Shown piece after piece: positions 17,207 through 26,121 of a stretch of DNA of 64,000 bases. Numbering within the stretch: position 1 is the stretch's first letter; the number at the start of each line of letters is the position of its first letter. Below the pieces are notes generated by a model. The model was not told the DNA's origin. It searched no databases and worked only from the letters and a program-made list of their open reading frames with translations. The stretch lies in contig NZ_CP177134.1 in the NCBI RefSeq assembly GCF_046736045.1, positions 930,001 through 994,000 of the forward strand. The letters are read 5' to 3'. A program made the translations under genes and the position numbers. The stretch is from Leptospira_A sp046736045 (GTDB lineage Bacteria; Spirochaetota; Leptospiria; Leptospirales; Leptospiraceae).

Positions 17207-18295
17207 CTATAAATCCAATTCCAGTTTTTCATCTACCCGGGAAAGACAAAGTTGGATATTTCCTTCTCCGCTGTCCGACATGGTTTCATCCTTGATATTT
17301 GTCACGGAACCGCTTGCTTTTCTACAAGTGCATGTATGACAAATTCCCATTCTACAACCGCTAGGTGGAAAGATTCCTTGTTCTTCCAATTCTTCCAAGA
17401 TGGATTTTTCACCTTTCAAAAGAACCGTTTTATGGGATTGCAAAAGCACAACTTCCACAGGGCCGTTACTTTGGTAATTGGTTTGAATTTGATTCGGCAA
17501 TAAAAACAATTCGGAAATCACACGATTATCTTTTAAAAATTCTTTTGCAGAAGTTTGTAACGGAGCAGGTCCGCAAAGATAAACCAATCTTTCTTTCAGA
17601 TCAGGAACAAATTTGTTCATTAGTTCCGTTGTTAAAAATCCCGATTCATATCCAGGCGCCGGAACATCCGTCAAAACATGTTTTACTTCGAGCCAAGGGT
17701 TACTTGCTTCGAGTTCGGCGAACGATTGAAAAAAGATAATGTCTTCTTTGAATCGCGAGAAATAAAGCAGTTTCGCCTGACCTTTGTAATTCGATTCTGC
17801 TAAGGTTTTCAAAATGGAATGGATGGGAGTAATCCCGCTTCCTCCGGCGATTAACAAAAGTTTGTCCGGAACAGAGGACGGGTCGATAGTGAATTCTCCG
17901 CTTGCTGCGCCAAGTTCAATGACATCTCCCACTTGCAATCGATCATTGATGAAGTTGGAAACGAGTCCGCCTTTTTGGCGTTTTACAGTGATGGTCGGAT
18001 TTTTTGCCGATGGAGCGGAAGATAGGGAATAATAACGGGTCACCCGGCGTCCTGCGATCTCTACAGTGACAGGAACATGTTGCCCAGCTTGGAATCCTTT
18101 CCAATGGCGGTTAGTTCGGAGAACAATCGTTTTCGAATCTGCAGATTCGGAATGAATCGCAATTACCTTGGCTTTTGCAGTAGAAACCGAGTATAATGGG
18201 CTGATTTCGCCCAAAACGAACTCCAACCAATTGGTTGGCTGGAAATAATTCCAGTATTCTTTGGGAGTATTGTAAGTAAATGGGAACGCTTTCAT
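17207..18295 (-). CDS. ferredoxin-NAD(P)H reductase partner of the desaturase
   Basis: This 362-residue electron-transfer protein has an FAD domain (RRVTRYYSLSSAP), an NAD(P)H domain (LLLIAGGSGITPIHSIL and CGPAPL) and a C-terminal plant-type 2Fe-2S domain with CRMGICHTCTC and a later Cys in LCLSR. A GTG at 18328 would begin inside the operator, so ATG 18295 with AGAGGCG upstream is preferred. It should pass electrons from NAD(P)H to the desaturase encoded downstream. The promoter carries a TetR-type operator just after the -10 element. Confidence 0.87.
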   Translation of the reverse strand: MKAFPFTYNTPKEYWNYFQPTNWLEFVLGEISPLYSVSTAKAKVIAIHSESADSKTIVLRTNRHWKGFQAGQHVPVTVEIAGRRVTRYYSLSSAPSAKNPTITVKRQKGGLVSNFINDRLQVGDVIELGAASGEFTIDPSSVPDKLLLIAGGSGITPIHSILKTLAESNYKGQAKLLYFSRFKEDIIFFQSFAELEASNPWLEVKHVLTDVPAPGYESGFLTTELMNKFVPDLKERLVYLCGPAPLQTSAKEFLKDNRVISELFLLPNQIQTNYQSNGPVEVVLLQSHKTVLLKGEKSILEELEEQGIFPPSGCRMGICHTCTCRKASGSVTNIKDETMSDSGEGNIQLCLSRVDEKLELDL

Positions 18296-18312
18296 ATTTT
18301 CGCCTCTTTTTA

Positions 18313-18358
18313 GTGAACGACTGTTCACAGAAATAACTTACACCGTTAAATATGTCAA
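18313..18358 (-). promoter_or_regulatory. desaturase operon promoter with TetR-type operator
   Basis: On the minus strand TTGACA (18358-18353) and TATTTC (18335-18330) are 17 bases apart. Directly after the -10 lies a perfect inverted repeat GTGAAC-GACT-GTTCAC (18313-18328), placed to block the start of transcription. Confidence 0.65.
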
Positions 18359-18397
18359 TGCGGAATTTGGTTATTTTTTCCTTGATTGGAAAAAAAA

Positions 18398-18413
18398 GTG
18401 AACAATCGTTTAC
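18398..18413 (+). promoter_or_regulatory. second TetR-type operator, near the regulator start
   Basis: GTGAAC-AATC-GTTTAC at 18398-18413 has the same 6-4-6 design as the operator at 18313-18328 with one mismatch, and lies 12 bases before the TetR start codon. This suggests autoregulation plus control of the divergent desaturase operon. Confidence 0.6.
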
Positions 18414-18425
18414 AAAGATTCATTT

Positions 18426-19067
18426 ATGAAGCTAAACCTTCGTTACCAACAAAAACTACGCACCCGAGGCACTTTGATCCAGGCCGCCCTGGAACTGATG
18501 GGAGAAGAAAAGAGTTTGGGCGAGTTGAGCCTGCGGGAAGTGGCGGGAGAAGCGGGAATCGTTCCTGCCGCTTTTTATCGCCATTTTAAGAACATGGAAG
18601 AACTGGGGCTTGCCCTCGTTGACGATATGAGTATCAAACTCCGGACGATTTTACGGGAAGCTCGTAAAAAAGGAGCCTACAAAACCGCCCTTCAGGAATC
18701 CATTGCCTTGTTTTTCGGTTATGTGAAAGAGAACCGGTTGTTGTTTCGATTTATCTCCAGAGAAAGAACGGGCGGAAACAAAAGAATCCGGGTTGCCATT
18801 CGTAATGAAATGGCATTCATTACCTCTGAGTTAGCATCTGATATGCGACTTCCCAAATCGGTTCCTTTTTCAGACATTGAATTCGTATCTGAAATGATAG
18901 TATTCAATGCATTTCATATTGCAGGGGAGTTTTTGGATTCGGACCCAAAAGATACTCTCAGCGAAAAAAAATTAAAAATCAAAACGGTAAAACAACTCAG
19001 GCTTATTTTTGTGGGTATCCTTAGAGGAAGAAGCAAAGGAAAACGCAGATCCATTGTTAGGGGATGA
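18426..19067 (+). CDS. TetR-family regulator (DesT/FabR-like)
   Basis: This 213-residue regulator has an N-terminal helix-turn-helix (LREVAGEAGIVPAAFYRHFK) typical of the DesT/FabR branch of TetR proteins, which read the balance of saturated and unsaturated acyl-CoA. It is divergent from the reductase-desaturase operon, and both promoters carry GTGAAC-N4-GTTCAC-type operators. The genomic layout copies that of Pseudomonas desT. The ligand-binding half is less conserved, so acyl-CoA sensing is an inference from context. Confidence 0.82.
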   Translation: MKLNLRYQQKLRTRGTLIQAALELMGEEKSLGELSLREVAGEAGIVPAAFYRHFKNMEELGLALVDDMSIKLRTILREARKKGAYKTALQESIALFFGYVKENRLLFRFISRERTGGNKRIRVAIRNEMAFITSELASDMRLPKSVPFSDIEFVSEMIVFNAFHIAGEFLDSDPKDTLSEKKLKIKTVKQLRLIFVGILRGRSKGKRRSIVRG

Positions 19068-19132
19068 TTTCGGAAGAATCTATTTTGAGTTGAAATCAAA
19101 AGCGTTTAATATAAAATTGAATCGGCTTTAGC

Positions 19133-20398
19133 ATGTTTTCCAAAAAGAAATTTTTAAAACGACTTCATTCCTTAAAAACCCATTCTTTAGTTAATCCTTT
19201 TGTATTCAACCGCTCAGTTTTCCTTTGGATCTTTGTAGGTCTTGTGGGTGGAACCATTGCGGGAGGCTATTGGATCATTTTAGAACACCTAACACATCTG
19301 ATGTCTTATGCAAAAGGGTGGCAAGTCATCCCTTTGATGGCATTATCCGGACTTTTGGCGGGACTTATCATTCATTTCATAGGAGATCCGGGTGAGATCA
19401 AATTGATAGTGAACAATATCCGATTCAAAAAAGGCAAATTAGAACCGAAGAACAATCCTTCCATGTTTTTATCTTCATTACTATGTATTGCTTCCGGAGG
19501 GAGCCTCGGTCCGGAAGCCCCTCTGGTGCAGATCACCGGTTCTACAGGATCCTGGATAGGGAAGATGCTTCGTTTGAAAGGAGAAGATTTTCGTTCCCTC
19601 ACCATCGCGGGGATGGCTTCCGGATTTACCGCTCTCTTCGGTGCGCCTGTCGGAGGCAGTTTGTTTTCTTTGGAAATTCTACATCACAAGTATGTCGTGG
19701 AATACTACCAGGCCATTATACCTGCGTTAGTTGCCAGTTGTGCGAGTTATGTAGTGTTTGCTTTGATTGTTCATCTGGGATTCGGACCAACCTGGCATTT
19801 TCCTTCCTATCATGTAGAATCCATGTTCGATTTCATATTTGCCGTACTTTTTGCATTGGTAGCCGTTTGTTTTGGTTGGGTATTTATTTATCTTACCAAG
19901 GTTTTAAACTTTACCTGGAAAAAAACCAAACTGCCCATCTATGCAAAAATGTTTTCAGGCGGATTGATTTTGGGTACGATCGCCTATTACATTCCCCTAA
20001 CCCGTTATTTCGGGCATGAAGAAATCAATACCATCTTAACCAATGAATCGACCATTCAATTTTTAATCGGATTGTTTGTATTTAAGATCCTTGCTATCGC
20101 CATCACTGTAACCTCAGGCTGGAGAGGAGGATTTATCATTCCTCTGTTTTTTACAGGTGCTGTCCTCGGATTGATATTGCATCATTTTTTTCCAGCCGTG
20201 AATGTTACATTAGCAACTGTAAGCTGTATGGCGGCGATCAACGCTTGTGTCACACGCACTCCGATGAGCACGATTTTACTTTTGTCCTCTCTCACAGGAT
20301 TCACTTATTTCGTTCCGATCACATTTGCCAGTTTGACAGGATATTTTTTATCACCTAACAATCCATTTATTTCCACACAAAAGCATAAAGATGAATAA
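19133..20398 (+). CDS. ClC-family chloride channel or Cl-/H+ antiporter
   Basis: This 421-residue inner-membrane protein has about ten or more helices. The selectivity signatures are present: GGSLGPEAPLVQ, which holds the gating glutamate, the GAPVGGSLFSLEI block and a late GWRGGFIIPLFFTGA block equivalent to the GxFxP motif. No C-terminal CBS domains are fused, which fits the bacterial form. Channel or antiporter mode cannot be decided by eye. It is followed after 43 bases by two unknown genes that may share its transcript. Confidence 0.87.
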   Translation: MFSKKKFLKRLHSLKTHSLVNPFVFNRSVFLWIFVGLVGGTIAGGYWIILEHLTHLMSYAKGWQVIPLMALSGLLAGLIIHFIGDPGEIKLIVNNIRFKKGKLEPKNNPSMFLSSLLCIASGGSLGPEAPLVQITGSTGSWIGKMLRLKGEDFRSLTIAGMASGFTALFGAPVGGSLFSLEILHHKYVVEYYQAIIPALVASCASYVVFALIVHLGFGPTWHFPSYHVESMFDFIFAVLFALVAVCFGWVFIYLTKVLNFTWKKTKLPIYAKMFSGGLILGTIAYYIPLTRYFGHEEINTILTNESTIQFLIGLFVFKILAIAITVTSGWRGGFIIPLFFTGAVLGLILHHFFPAVNVTLATVSCMAAINACVTRTPMSTILLLSSLTGFTYFVPITFASLTGYFLSPNNPFISTQKHKDE

Positions 20399-20441
20399 TG
20401 ATTAGTTTAAAGAATTAAATGAATCTAATCAGGAAAACAAA

Positions 20442-20906
20442 ATGATCGTCAATGTATCCACTGAATTAAAGTCCGATTTCGAAACTATCAAACGATTTGT
20501 ATTGTTACCGAAATTGCTTGTCTATGTGACAAGTCCTTTGATCAGATTCACTCCTCTGGGTCCGAATCAGTTTCCTGAGATTTGGAAAGACGGAGAATAT
20601 CTGGTAGAGATGAAATTATTCGGGATCATTCCTTTCGGAAAACAGTATATAGGAATTCAGCGATTTCCCGATACCAAAGATGAATTTATTTTAAGAGATA
20701 ATGGCCATGGGGAACTGATTTACAAATGGGATCATTGGATTTTTATTCGCAAAACAAAAAACGAAAATATTATTTCATACACAGATAGAATAGAAATCAA
20801 AGCCGGAATACTAACTCCATTCATTTGGATCTTCGGAATTTTATTTTATAGATGGCGGCAACATCGTTTCCGAAAAATAATCGGAAAAGGATTGAATACT
20901 TTATAA
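20442..20906 (+). CDS. hypothetical protein, SRPBCC-like fold possible
   Basis: A 154-residue protein I do not recognise. The order of a short N-terminal strand, helix, several antiparallel strands (YLVEMKLFGIIPFGKQYIGI, then ISYTDRIEIKAG) and a final helix resembles START/SRPBCC proteins. A hydrophobic stretch at TPFIWIFGILFYRWRQHRF may associate with the membrane. An AGGAAAAC site precedes the ATG. The next gene starts on the base after its stop codon, so the two are translated together. Confidence 0.6.
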   Translation: MIVNVSTELKSDFETIKRFVLLPKLLVYVTSPLIRFTPLGPNQFPEIWKDGEYLVEMKLFGIIPFGKQYIGIQRFPDTKDEFILRDNGHGELIYKWDHWIFIRKTKNENIISYTDRIEIKAGILTPFIWIFGILFYRWRQHRFRKIIGKGLNTL

Positions 20907-21536
20907 ATGAACATAGACACTAAAAAGCTAAAACTACTGGAATCTTCTTTTCTTTCACTCTATCCGGATGGATTCCAACATCCTAAGTTGAAAGAGATCG
21001 GAAAAAAGATGAAATCGGAACAACTCTATCTTCTCGCGAAAGAATCTTTTGCTAAAGAAAAATTCAAAGAGCCTTTGGAAATAACAAAGGCAATGGTAAA
21101 AATAGTCACCCGTTCTCCCATGATTTCATTATTTGAAAAACCGAAATTGCGGGATTACGTAGAGTCTCTTTCTCAAAAGGACAAAGAAACTTTGTCAAAT
21201 GGTCTGTTTGAATTTTTCTATGGAAAGGAAGAACTGGGATTCAATCTGCAATTGGACATTTTGCGCAAAGGTAAATTGGCAAAATGGTCGATCCTGACGA
21301 TTTGTCCCGCTTACCTTCGCCCCCAGAAAGAAGTTTTTGTAAAACCGACCACCACCAAAGATGTATTAGCTTATTTTCAAATTCCCGATCTGGAATACAA
21401 ACCGACTCCCAGTTATGAGTTTTATAAAAAATACAAAACTTTGATAAACAAAATGAAAACCCAGATGGATCCTTCTCTTTCTCCTTCCAATGCCGCGTTT
21501 ACCGGATTTTTGATGATGAGTTTGGGAAAAGGATAA
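20907..21536 (+). CDS. hypothetical protein
   Basis: A 209-residue soluble, lysine-rich protein that I do not recognise. No signal peptide, membrane helix, cysteine cluster or nucleotide-binding motif is visible; the sequence is mostly predicted helix with repeated LxxxxK patterns and a Pro/Tyr-rich segment (LEYKPTPSYEFYKKY). The ATG directly follows the TAA of the preceding gene, which implies coupled translation and possibly a joint function with it. The two follow the ClC gene. Confidence 0.6.
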   Translation: MNIDTKKLKLLESSFLSLYPDGFQHPKLKEIGKKMKSEQLYLLAKESFAKEKFKEPLEITKAMVKIVTRSPMISLFEKPKLRDYVESLSQKDKETLSNGLFEFFYGKEELGFNLQLDILRKGKLAKWSILTICPAYLRPQKEVFVKPTTTKDVLAYFQIPDLEYKPTPSYEFYKKYKTLINKMKTQMDPSLSPSNAAFTGFLMMSLGKG

Positions 21537-21610
21537 ATCCCCGAACAATCCCTTGTCCTGAAACCGGTTTCATTTTTTACAAAGGCCAGAATAAGCAGGA
21601 AAAATATTTC

Positions 21611-21639
21611 TTGACTTAGTATGTACACATATAATATGT
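21611..21639 (+). promoter_or_regulatory. promoter region with candidate MarR operator
   Basis: TTGACT (21611-21616) is a good -35. It is followed by the 13-bp perfect palindrome ACATAT-A-ATATGT at 21627-21639, just before the SRPBCC-MarR gene pair. No -10 at ideal spacing is obvious, although TATGTA at 21635-21640 would fit with an 18-base spacer. Confidence 0.4.
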
Positions 21640-21670
21640 ATTTTTATATTAAGTGCAATTAGGAGTTCAT

Positions 21671-22090
21671 ATGTGGATAAAATCATATTCAATCACTACG
21701 AAAAAAGTAACTAAAGAACAAATCTGGAAACTTTTCGAGGATGTAAACAACTGGCACACTTGGGATGAAGGAATCGAATTTGCAAAAATCGAAGGCAAAT
21801 TTGAAGCGGGCAATCATTTCATCCTAAGACCGAAAGGCGGCCCGAATGTAAAAGTGGAATTATTGGAAACGGTAAAGAACCGAATGTTTTCGGATGTAAC
21901 ACGATTTCCGTTAGCTCGAATGTATGATCAGCATCTATTCGAAGAAACAAAAGACGGTTTGAAAATTACAAATACGATTACCGTCAAAGGGCTTCTTGGT
22001 TTTTTGTGGATCAAATTAGTCGCTCAAAACATTGTAGACTCTCTGCCGAAAGACGTAGCAAAACAGATAGAAACAGCCAGCAAATTATGA
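21671..22090 (+). CDS. SRPBCC family protein (polyketide cyclase-like)
   Basis: This 139-residue START-fold protein has the opening YSITTKKVTKEQIWKLFEDV and NNWHTWDEGIEFAKIEGKF, typical of polyketide cyclase/dehydrase-like SRPBCC proteins. ATG 21671 is chosen because AGGAG lies upstream; an ATG at 21653 has no such site. The stop overlaps the start of the MarR gene by four bases (ATGA), so the two are translationally coupled. It probably binds a small hydrophobic ligand related to the MarR signal. The ligand is unknown. Confidence 0.8.
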   Translation: MWIKSYSITTKKVTKEQIWKLFEDVNNWHTWDEGIEFAKIEGKFEAGNHFILRPKGGPNVKVELLETVKNRMFSDVTRFPLARMYDQHLFEETKDGLKITNTITVKGLLGFLWIKLVAQNIVDSLPKDVAKQIETASKL

Positions 22091-22548
22091 AATCCGGGGA
22101 CAATACATTTAGTTTTGAAAAAGCAGAAGATAGTTCGGGGTTTCTGCTTTGGCAGGTTACCAATCTTTGGCAAAGAGAAATTAAAAAAGCTTTGGAAAAA
22201 TACGATCTCACTCATTCCCAATATGTTTTATTGGCAAGCATTCATTGGTTGAATTTGCACAATCAAGATGTAACACAAGTTTTGTTATCTTCACATACGA
22301 AAATCGATCCGATGACTACTTCCACAGTGCTGCGTACTTTACAAGCCAAAGAACTTTTGCAAAGACAGGAACATGCTACCGATACAAGAGCCAAAACAGT
22401 TGCACTGACCGAGTCGGGAAAAAAAATAATCAAACAAGCAGTAAAAGCCGTAGAAAAGTTCGATTCTGATTTTTTTAAAGGTCTTGGTTCCGAAACAAAT
22501 GATTTTAATAAAAAACTTTTATCCTTACTCCAATACAAAGAAAACTAA
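22087..22548 (+). CDS. MarR-family transcriptional regulator
   Basis: This 153-residue winged-helix protein has LTHSQYVLLASIHWL, a recognition helix around DPMTTSTVLRTLQAKELL and the wing HATDTRAKTVALTESG, the MarR hallmarks. The start is the ATG of the ATGA junction at 22087, not an upstream in-frame codon at 22006 that lies inside the preceding gene. It is coupled to the SRPBCC gene, and a palindrome in their shared promoter is a likely binding site. A VOC-family gene follows. The inducer is unknown. Confidence 0.87.
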   Translation: MKSGDNTFSFEKAEDSSGFLLWQVTNLWQREIKKALEKYDLTHSQYVLLASIHWLNLHNQDVTQVLLSSHTKIDPMTTSTVLRTLQAKELLQRQEHATDTRAKTVALTESGKKIIKQAVKAVEKFDSDFFKGLGSETNDFNKKLLSLLQYKEN

Positions 22549-22625
22549 AATTATATTAGTAAAACATGATATATAAATATAATAAAAAATAATTTCCCTC
22601 GGAAACTAAGAGATAGGTAGTAGAT

Positions 22626-22991
22626 ATGAGCCAACTAGGAGTAGTAGAAATCAAAGCCTTTGTACCTTCCAAAGATTTTGAATTGTCCAAACAATTTTAC
22701 CAAGACATGGGTTTTAATTTAAAATCGGAGGGAGGTGGAGTTGCATATTTCGCATTGGGAAAGACTAGTTTTCTTTTGCAGAATTTCTATCAGCAAGAAT
22801 TCGCGGAAAATCTGATGATGCACCTTTTGGTAGAAGATGCAAACGCATGGTTTGAAAATTTAACAAACAAAGGTTTGGTGGAAAAATACAAAATCAAAAT
22901 TACGAAACCTGAAACACAACCCTGGCAAATGATAGATTTTATAGTCTCTGATCCGTCAGGTGTTCTATGGAGAATCGGAAACAATATTTAG
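22626..22991 (+). CDS. VOC-superfamily (glyoxalase/bleomycin resistance-like) protein
   Basis: This 121-residue protein shows the beta-alpha-beta-beta-beta pattern of the vicinal oxygen chelate fold: KAFVPSKDFELSKQFYQDMGFNL, then FLLQNFYQQEF, MMHLLVEDANAW and WQMIDFIVSDPSGVLWRIG. It is the size of one VOC unit and should dimerise. Metal ligands are not obvious, so it may be a binding or resistance protein rather than an enzyme. It lies 77 bases after the MarR gene and may be one of its targets. Confidence 0.8.
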   Translation: MSQLGVVEIKAFVPSKDFELSKQFYQDMGFNLKSEGGGVAYFALGKTSFLLQNFYQQEFAENLMMHLLVEDANAWFENLTNKGLVEKYKIKITKPETQPWQMIDFIVSDPSGVLWRIGNNI

Positions 22992-23042
22992 TTTCCGGAG
23001 TTCAAAAAGTCAGGTCTGTGATGTTGAGATGATTCGAAAGAA

Positions 23043-23183
23043 GCCAAAAAGGCGAACTTATTTGAAGAATTTTTGAGGGTTATGGGAAATCGGTAGTCGA
23101 TTTGGGGAATTTATGTTAGGTGGGTGGTTGCAAGCCCACGAGCCACACCCCCCAACCCTAAAAGGGGCGGGGGATTTCAATAT
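23043..23183 (+). repeat. short dispersed repeat, copy A
   Basis: About 140 bases repeated with high identity, in opposite orientation, at 31162-31302. It opens with GCCAAAAAGGC, contains the core shared with the longer repeats at 43.3 and 46.9 kb (23045-23066), then a G/C-rich part with GGGTGGTTGC, CCCCCCAACCC and GGGGCGGGGG that can fold. It fills the gap between the convergent VOC and VanY-like genes. No coding potential is evident. Confidence 0.85.
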
Positions 23184-23221
23184 TCCCAGCTAACATTATG
23201 TCACTAAGCTTCTCGAATGTT

Positions 23222-24010
23222 TTATTTCGAAGTGGAAATGCCTGCACAATCGTCATTGATCGACTGAACATAATCAAGCGCTCTATCACCGAGAATATCC
23301 GCACCAAGAAAGCTGCCTGCAAGATTGATCTTTTTTTCACGAAATGATTGCACCCATTCTTTTTGCAAACGGTTGGAAATCGGAGCATAGGACCAATGCC
23401 ATTTTTCTTCATGGTAGCCTTTCCCTCCGCGTTTCGCCAATTCATTGTAAGGTTGACAAAATCCGTATTTGGAAGCATTTTCTTTCAACCAATCATAAAG
23501 GACTTTCCCTTTGCCTGAATTTTCAAAATAAGCATTTTCCAATGCATTGATATCAAAGTCAGTTCCCCAATGATGTCTCGACGTTCCGGGAGCACTGGAA
23601 AACTCCAAAATAAGAGAAATTATTTCTTCCGGCGCCTTATCTTTGATAGGTTCCCGCATGGCTTTTTTGCCGGTATATTTTGATTCCCAAATTCCTTTTT
23701 GATGGGAAAAATTCCGAAAGGAAGAAACCAAAAAGATATGCTGCTTATAAGAGGAAGGTTTGTTTTCTTCAAAAGCTGTGATCATTTTTAAAAAAGCTTT
23801 TTTTACTTCCGGCCTTAGATAATGATCTTTTGGCGAATCATCCAACTGAATCTCCGAAAGCACATTCAAAGAATTGAATTTTCCTGTAAGGTAAAATTCT
23901 TTCTCAACACCCAAATACAAATTTTCGATTTTCCCAGGCTCCGATTGAACAGACGGCTCCCCACAAGAGATAAGAAAGAAAACTAAGATGAATACTAAAA
24001 CTTTATACAT
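23222..24010 (-). CDS. VanY-type D-alanyl-D-alanine carboxypeptidase lipoprotein
   Basis: This 262-residue protein belongs to the LAS/M15B metallopeptidase family, which trims stem peptides of peptidoglycan. ATG 24010 is chosen over an upstream start because AAGGA lies before it and the protein then opens with a signal peptide ending LISC, a lipobox. Zinc-site motifs are visible: SSFRNFSHQKG, then GTSRHHWGTDFDIN (the His and Asp ligands) and a C-terminal EEKWHWSY with the last His. It should act in the periplasm. It follows recG in the same direction, 41 bases downstream. Confidence 0.83.
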   Translation of the reverse strand: MYKVLVFILVFFLISCGEPSVQSEPGKIENLYLGVEKEFYLTGKFNSLNVLSEIQLDDSPKDHYLRPEVKKAFLKMITAFEENKPSSYKQHIFLVSSFRNFSHQKGIWESKYTGKKAMREPIKDKAPEEIISLILEFSSAPGTSRHHWGTDFDINALENAYFENSGKGKVLYDWLKENASKYGFCQPYNELAKRGGKGYHEEKWHWSYAPISNRLQKEWVQSFREKKINLAGSFLGADILGDRALDYVQSINDDCAGISTSK

Positions 24011-24051
24011 ACAAATCCTTAGACGAAACATATTTCAAAACAGTTCGGACG

Positions 24052-26121
24052 TCAATTCGCAAATAAAAATTTGCCTTCTTGAAAGCGGGATTGGATTTCC
24101 CATTTTTCCGTATCATCACCATTGGCAAACTCAATCGCATCTTTTTTTGCATCCTCAAGTAAATTGCGATCGTGAACCAAATCGGCAATCTTGAATTCGG
24201 GAAGACCACTTTGTTTGACTCCCAACAATTCACCAGGCCCGCGGATTTCCAAATCTTTTTCGGAAAGCGCATAACCGTCATTAGAATTTACAAGCGCATT
24301 CAACCGCTCCATTGCATCATCACTGATATAATTTCCAGTCATCAATATACAGTAACTTTCCAAATCACTTCTTCCCACTCGCCCCCGCAACTGATGGAGT
24401 TGTGAAATACCAAACCGATCCGCGTGCTCTACTACAAGTATGGTCGCATTCGGAACATCTACTCCTACTTCTACAACGGTCGTCGTTACCAAGATTTGAA
24501 TTTTATTTTGTTTGAACGCTGCCATTACAGTATCTTTTTCAATACTCTTCATCTTTCCATGCAAGAGACCTACTTTCAAATCAGGAAAAACATCTTTGCT
24601 CAATTCCTCATGTGCCTTGGTACAGGATTCCAAATCCAGCTTTTCGGAATCTTCTACCAATGGATAAACAATATAACATTGCCTTCCTTCCTTTACATAC
24701 TTCCGAATAGAATTATAAACACCCGTTCGTCGGTCTTCCTTATACCATCTTGTATCAATCGGTTTGCGGCCTGCAGGTTTGGAACGGATATTGACGAGTT
24801 CCAGATCTCCGTACAAAGTCAAACAAAGTGTTCTTGGAATAGGAGTTGCAGTCATAGCAAGTATGTCAGGATTTTTTCCTTTGGAACGGATGGTCTCTCT
24901 TTGATCCACTCCGAACTTATGTTGTTCGTCAATTATCACAAGACCCAGATCTGCAAACTGAATATCATCTTGGAACAAAGAATGAGTTCCTACAACCAAA
25001 GAGGATTCTCCGTTTTTTATTCTCGCGAGTTTTTCGGCCCGGATCTTTTTGTTTTCTCCACCTAGCAAAAGTTCGATTCCAAGAAAAGGCATATTCCCCA
25101 GAAATTTATAAATGGTTTCAAAATGTTGCCTTGCTAAAATCTCGGTGGGCGCAAGAAAAACCACCTGGATGCGATTGTCTATATAATGAAGTGCAATGAG
25201 TAATGCAGTGATCGTTTTGCCGGATCCCACATCGCCTTGAAGGAGAGCCGCAAGAGGGGCATCTTTTTTTGTGGATTTCAAAATACTATCAACTGCATTT
25301 TTCTGATCCTCGGTTAAAGAGAAAGGTAGATTCTTTAGTAAATTCTCAGCAGTTTTAGATTTAGGAAGAGGCCAAAGTACACGTTTTACTTTCTCTCTTT
25401 CCTTTTGTTTGTATAATAATAATAATTGAAAATAGTATAACTCTTCATAGGCGAACCTCTGTCTCGCCGGTTGGATGGATTCCATGGTTTCAGGGAAATG
25501 AATGATTCGGATGGCTTCGTCACGATTCATCAGCTTTCTTTTTTTGATAACTTTTGGAGGTAGATTTTCAGGAATCGTTCCTTGTTTCAAAATGGAATCA
25601 ATCGCTTTCCGAAACCCTTTTGAATCGAACCCTTCTTCTTTTAAAGCTTCGGTAGACGGATAAAGAGGGATGATCCTTCCCACATGCAATAGATCATTTT
25701 CGTCATCGTGCCCATCAGTTAACAATTCATATTCGGGATGTAATATCTGATATCCTTTGAAATATTCTAGTTTGCCGGAAACAACTAACTTCCGATCTAC
25801 GGTAAGTAGCTTGTTGAAAAAATTAACTCCCCGAAAAAAAACCAAGTTGATTCTTTCGTTGTTTTGAGTACGGAATCCTACAATCAATCTGGACTTTTTC
25901 CCATGAACCAGGTAAGAATCCGAAATGGAACCGAGCAAAGTCACCACATCACCTTGTTTGAGAATGATATCCTTTGTAAAATTACGATCCAAGTAACGGC
26001 GTGGATAACTTGTTAAAAGATCTCCATACGTTTCTATTCCGTGTGATCTTAGAACTTCCAATCTTTTGGGACCTATCCCTTTGATCGAAGTTATACTCTC
26101 ATCTAAATTGATTTTTCCCAT
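24052..26121 (-). CDS. recG: ATP-dependent DNA helicase RecG
   Basis: This 689-residue RecG remodels stalled replication forks and branch-migrates Holliday junctions. Visible parts are the N-terminal wedge/OB domain (SITSIKGIGPKRLEVLRSHGI), Walker A GDVGSGKT, the DEQH box in VIIDEQHKFG, motif III AMTATPIPRT and the late QLRGRVGRS and GPGELLG blocks. Length is normal. Its ATG shares one base with the TAA of the preceding gene, so it is translated as part of an operon of a hypothetical gene, a metallophosphoesterase and a zinc-ribbon gene. Confidence 0.95.
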   Translation of the reverse strand: MGKINLDESITSIKGIGPKRLEVLRSHGIETYGDLLTSYPRRYLDRNFTKDIILKQGDVVTLLGSISDSYLVHGKKSRLIVGFRTQNNERINLVFFRGVNFFNKLLTVDRKLVVSGKLEYFKGYQILHPEYELLTDGHDDENDLLHVGRIIPLYPSTEALKEEGFDSKGFRKAIDSILKQGTIPENLPPKVIKKRKLMNRDEAIRIIHFPETMESIQPARQRFAYEELYYFQLLLLYKQKEREKVKRVLWPLPKSKTAENLLKNLPFSLTEDQKNAVDSILKSTKKDAPLAALLQGDVGSGKTITALLIALHYIDNRIQVVFLAPTEILARQHFETIYKFLGNMPFLGIELLLGGENKKIRAEKLARIKNGESSLVVGTHSLFQDDIQFADLGLVIIDEQHKFGVDQRETIRSKGKNPDILAMTATPIPRTLCLTLYGDLELVNIRSKPAGRKPIDTRWYKEDRRTGVYNSIRKYVKEGRQCYIVYPLVEDSEKLDLESCTKAHEELSKDVFPDLKVGLLHGKMKSIEKDTVMAAFKQNKIQILVTTTVVEVGVDVPNATILVVEHADRFGISQLHQLRGRVGRSDLESYCILMTGNYISDDAMERLNALVNSNDGYALSEKDLEIRGPGELLGVKQSGLPEFKIADLVHDRNLLEDAKKDAIEFANGDDTEKWEIQSRFQEGKFLFAN

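Noticed and set aside
24424..25065. A 213-codon frame on the plus strand
   Set aside because: It is antisense to recG, whose motifs are clear on the other strand.
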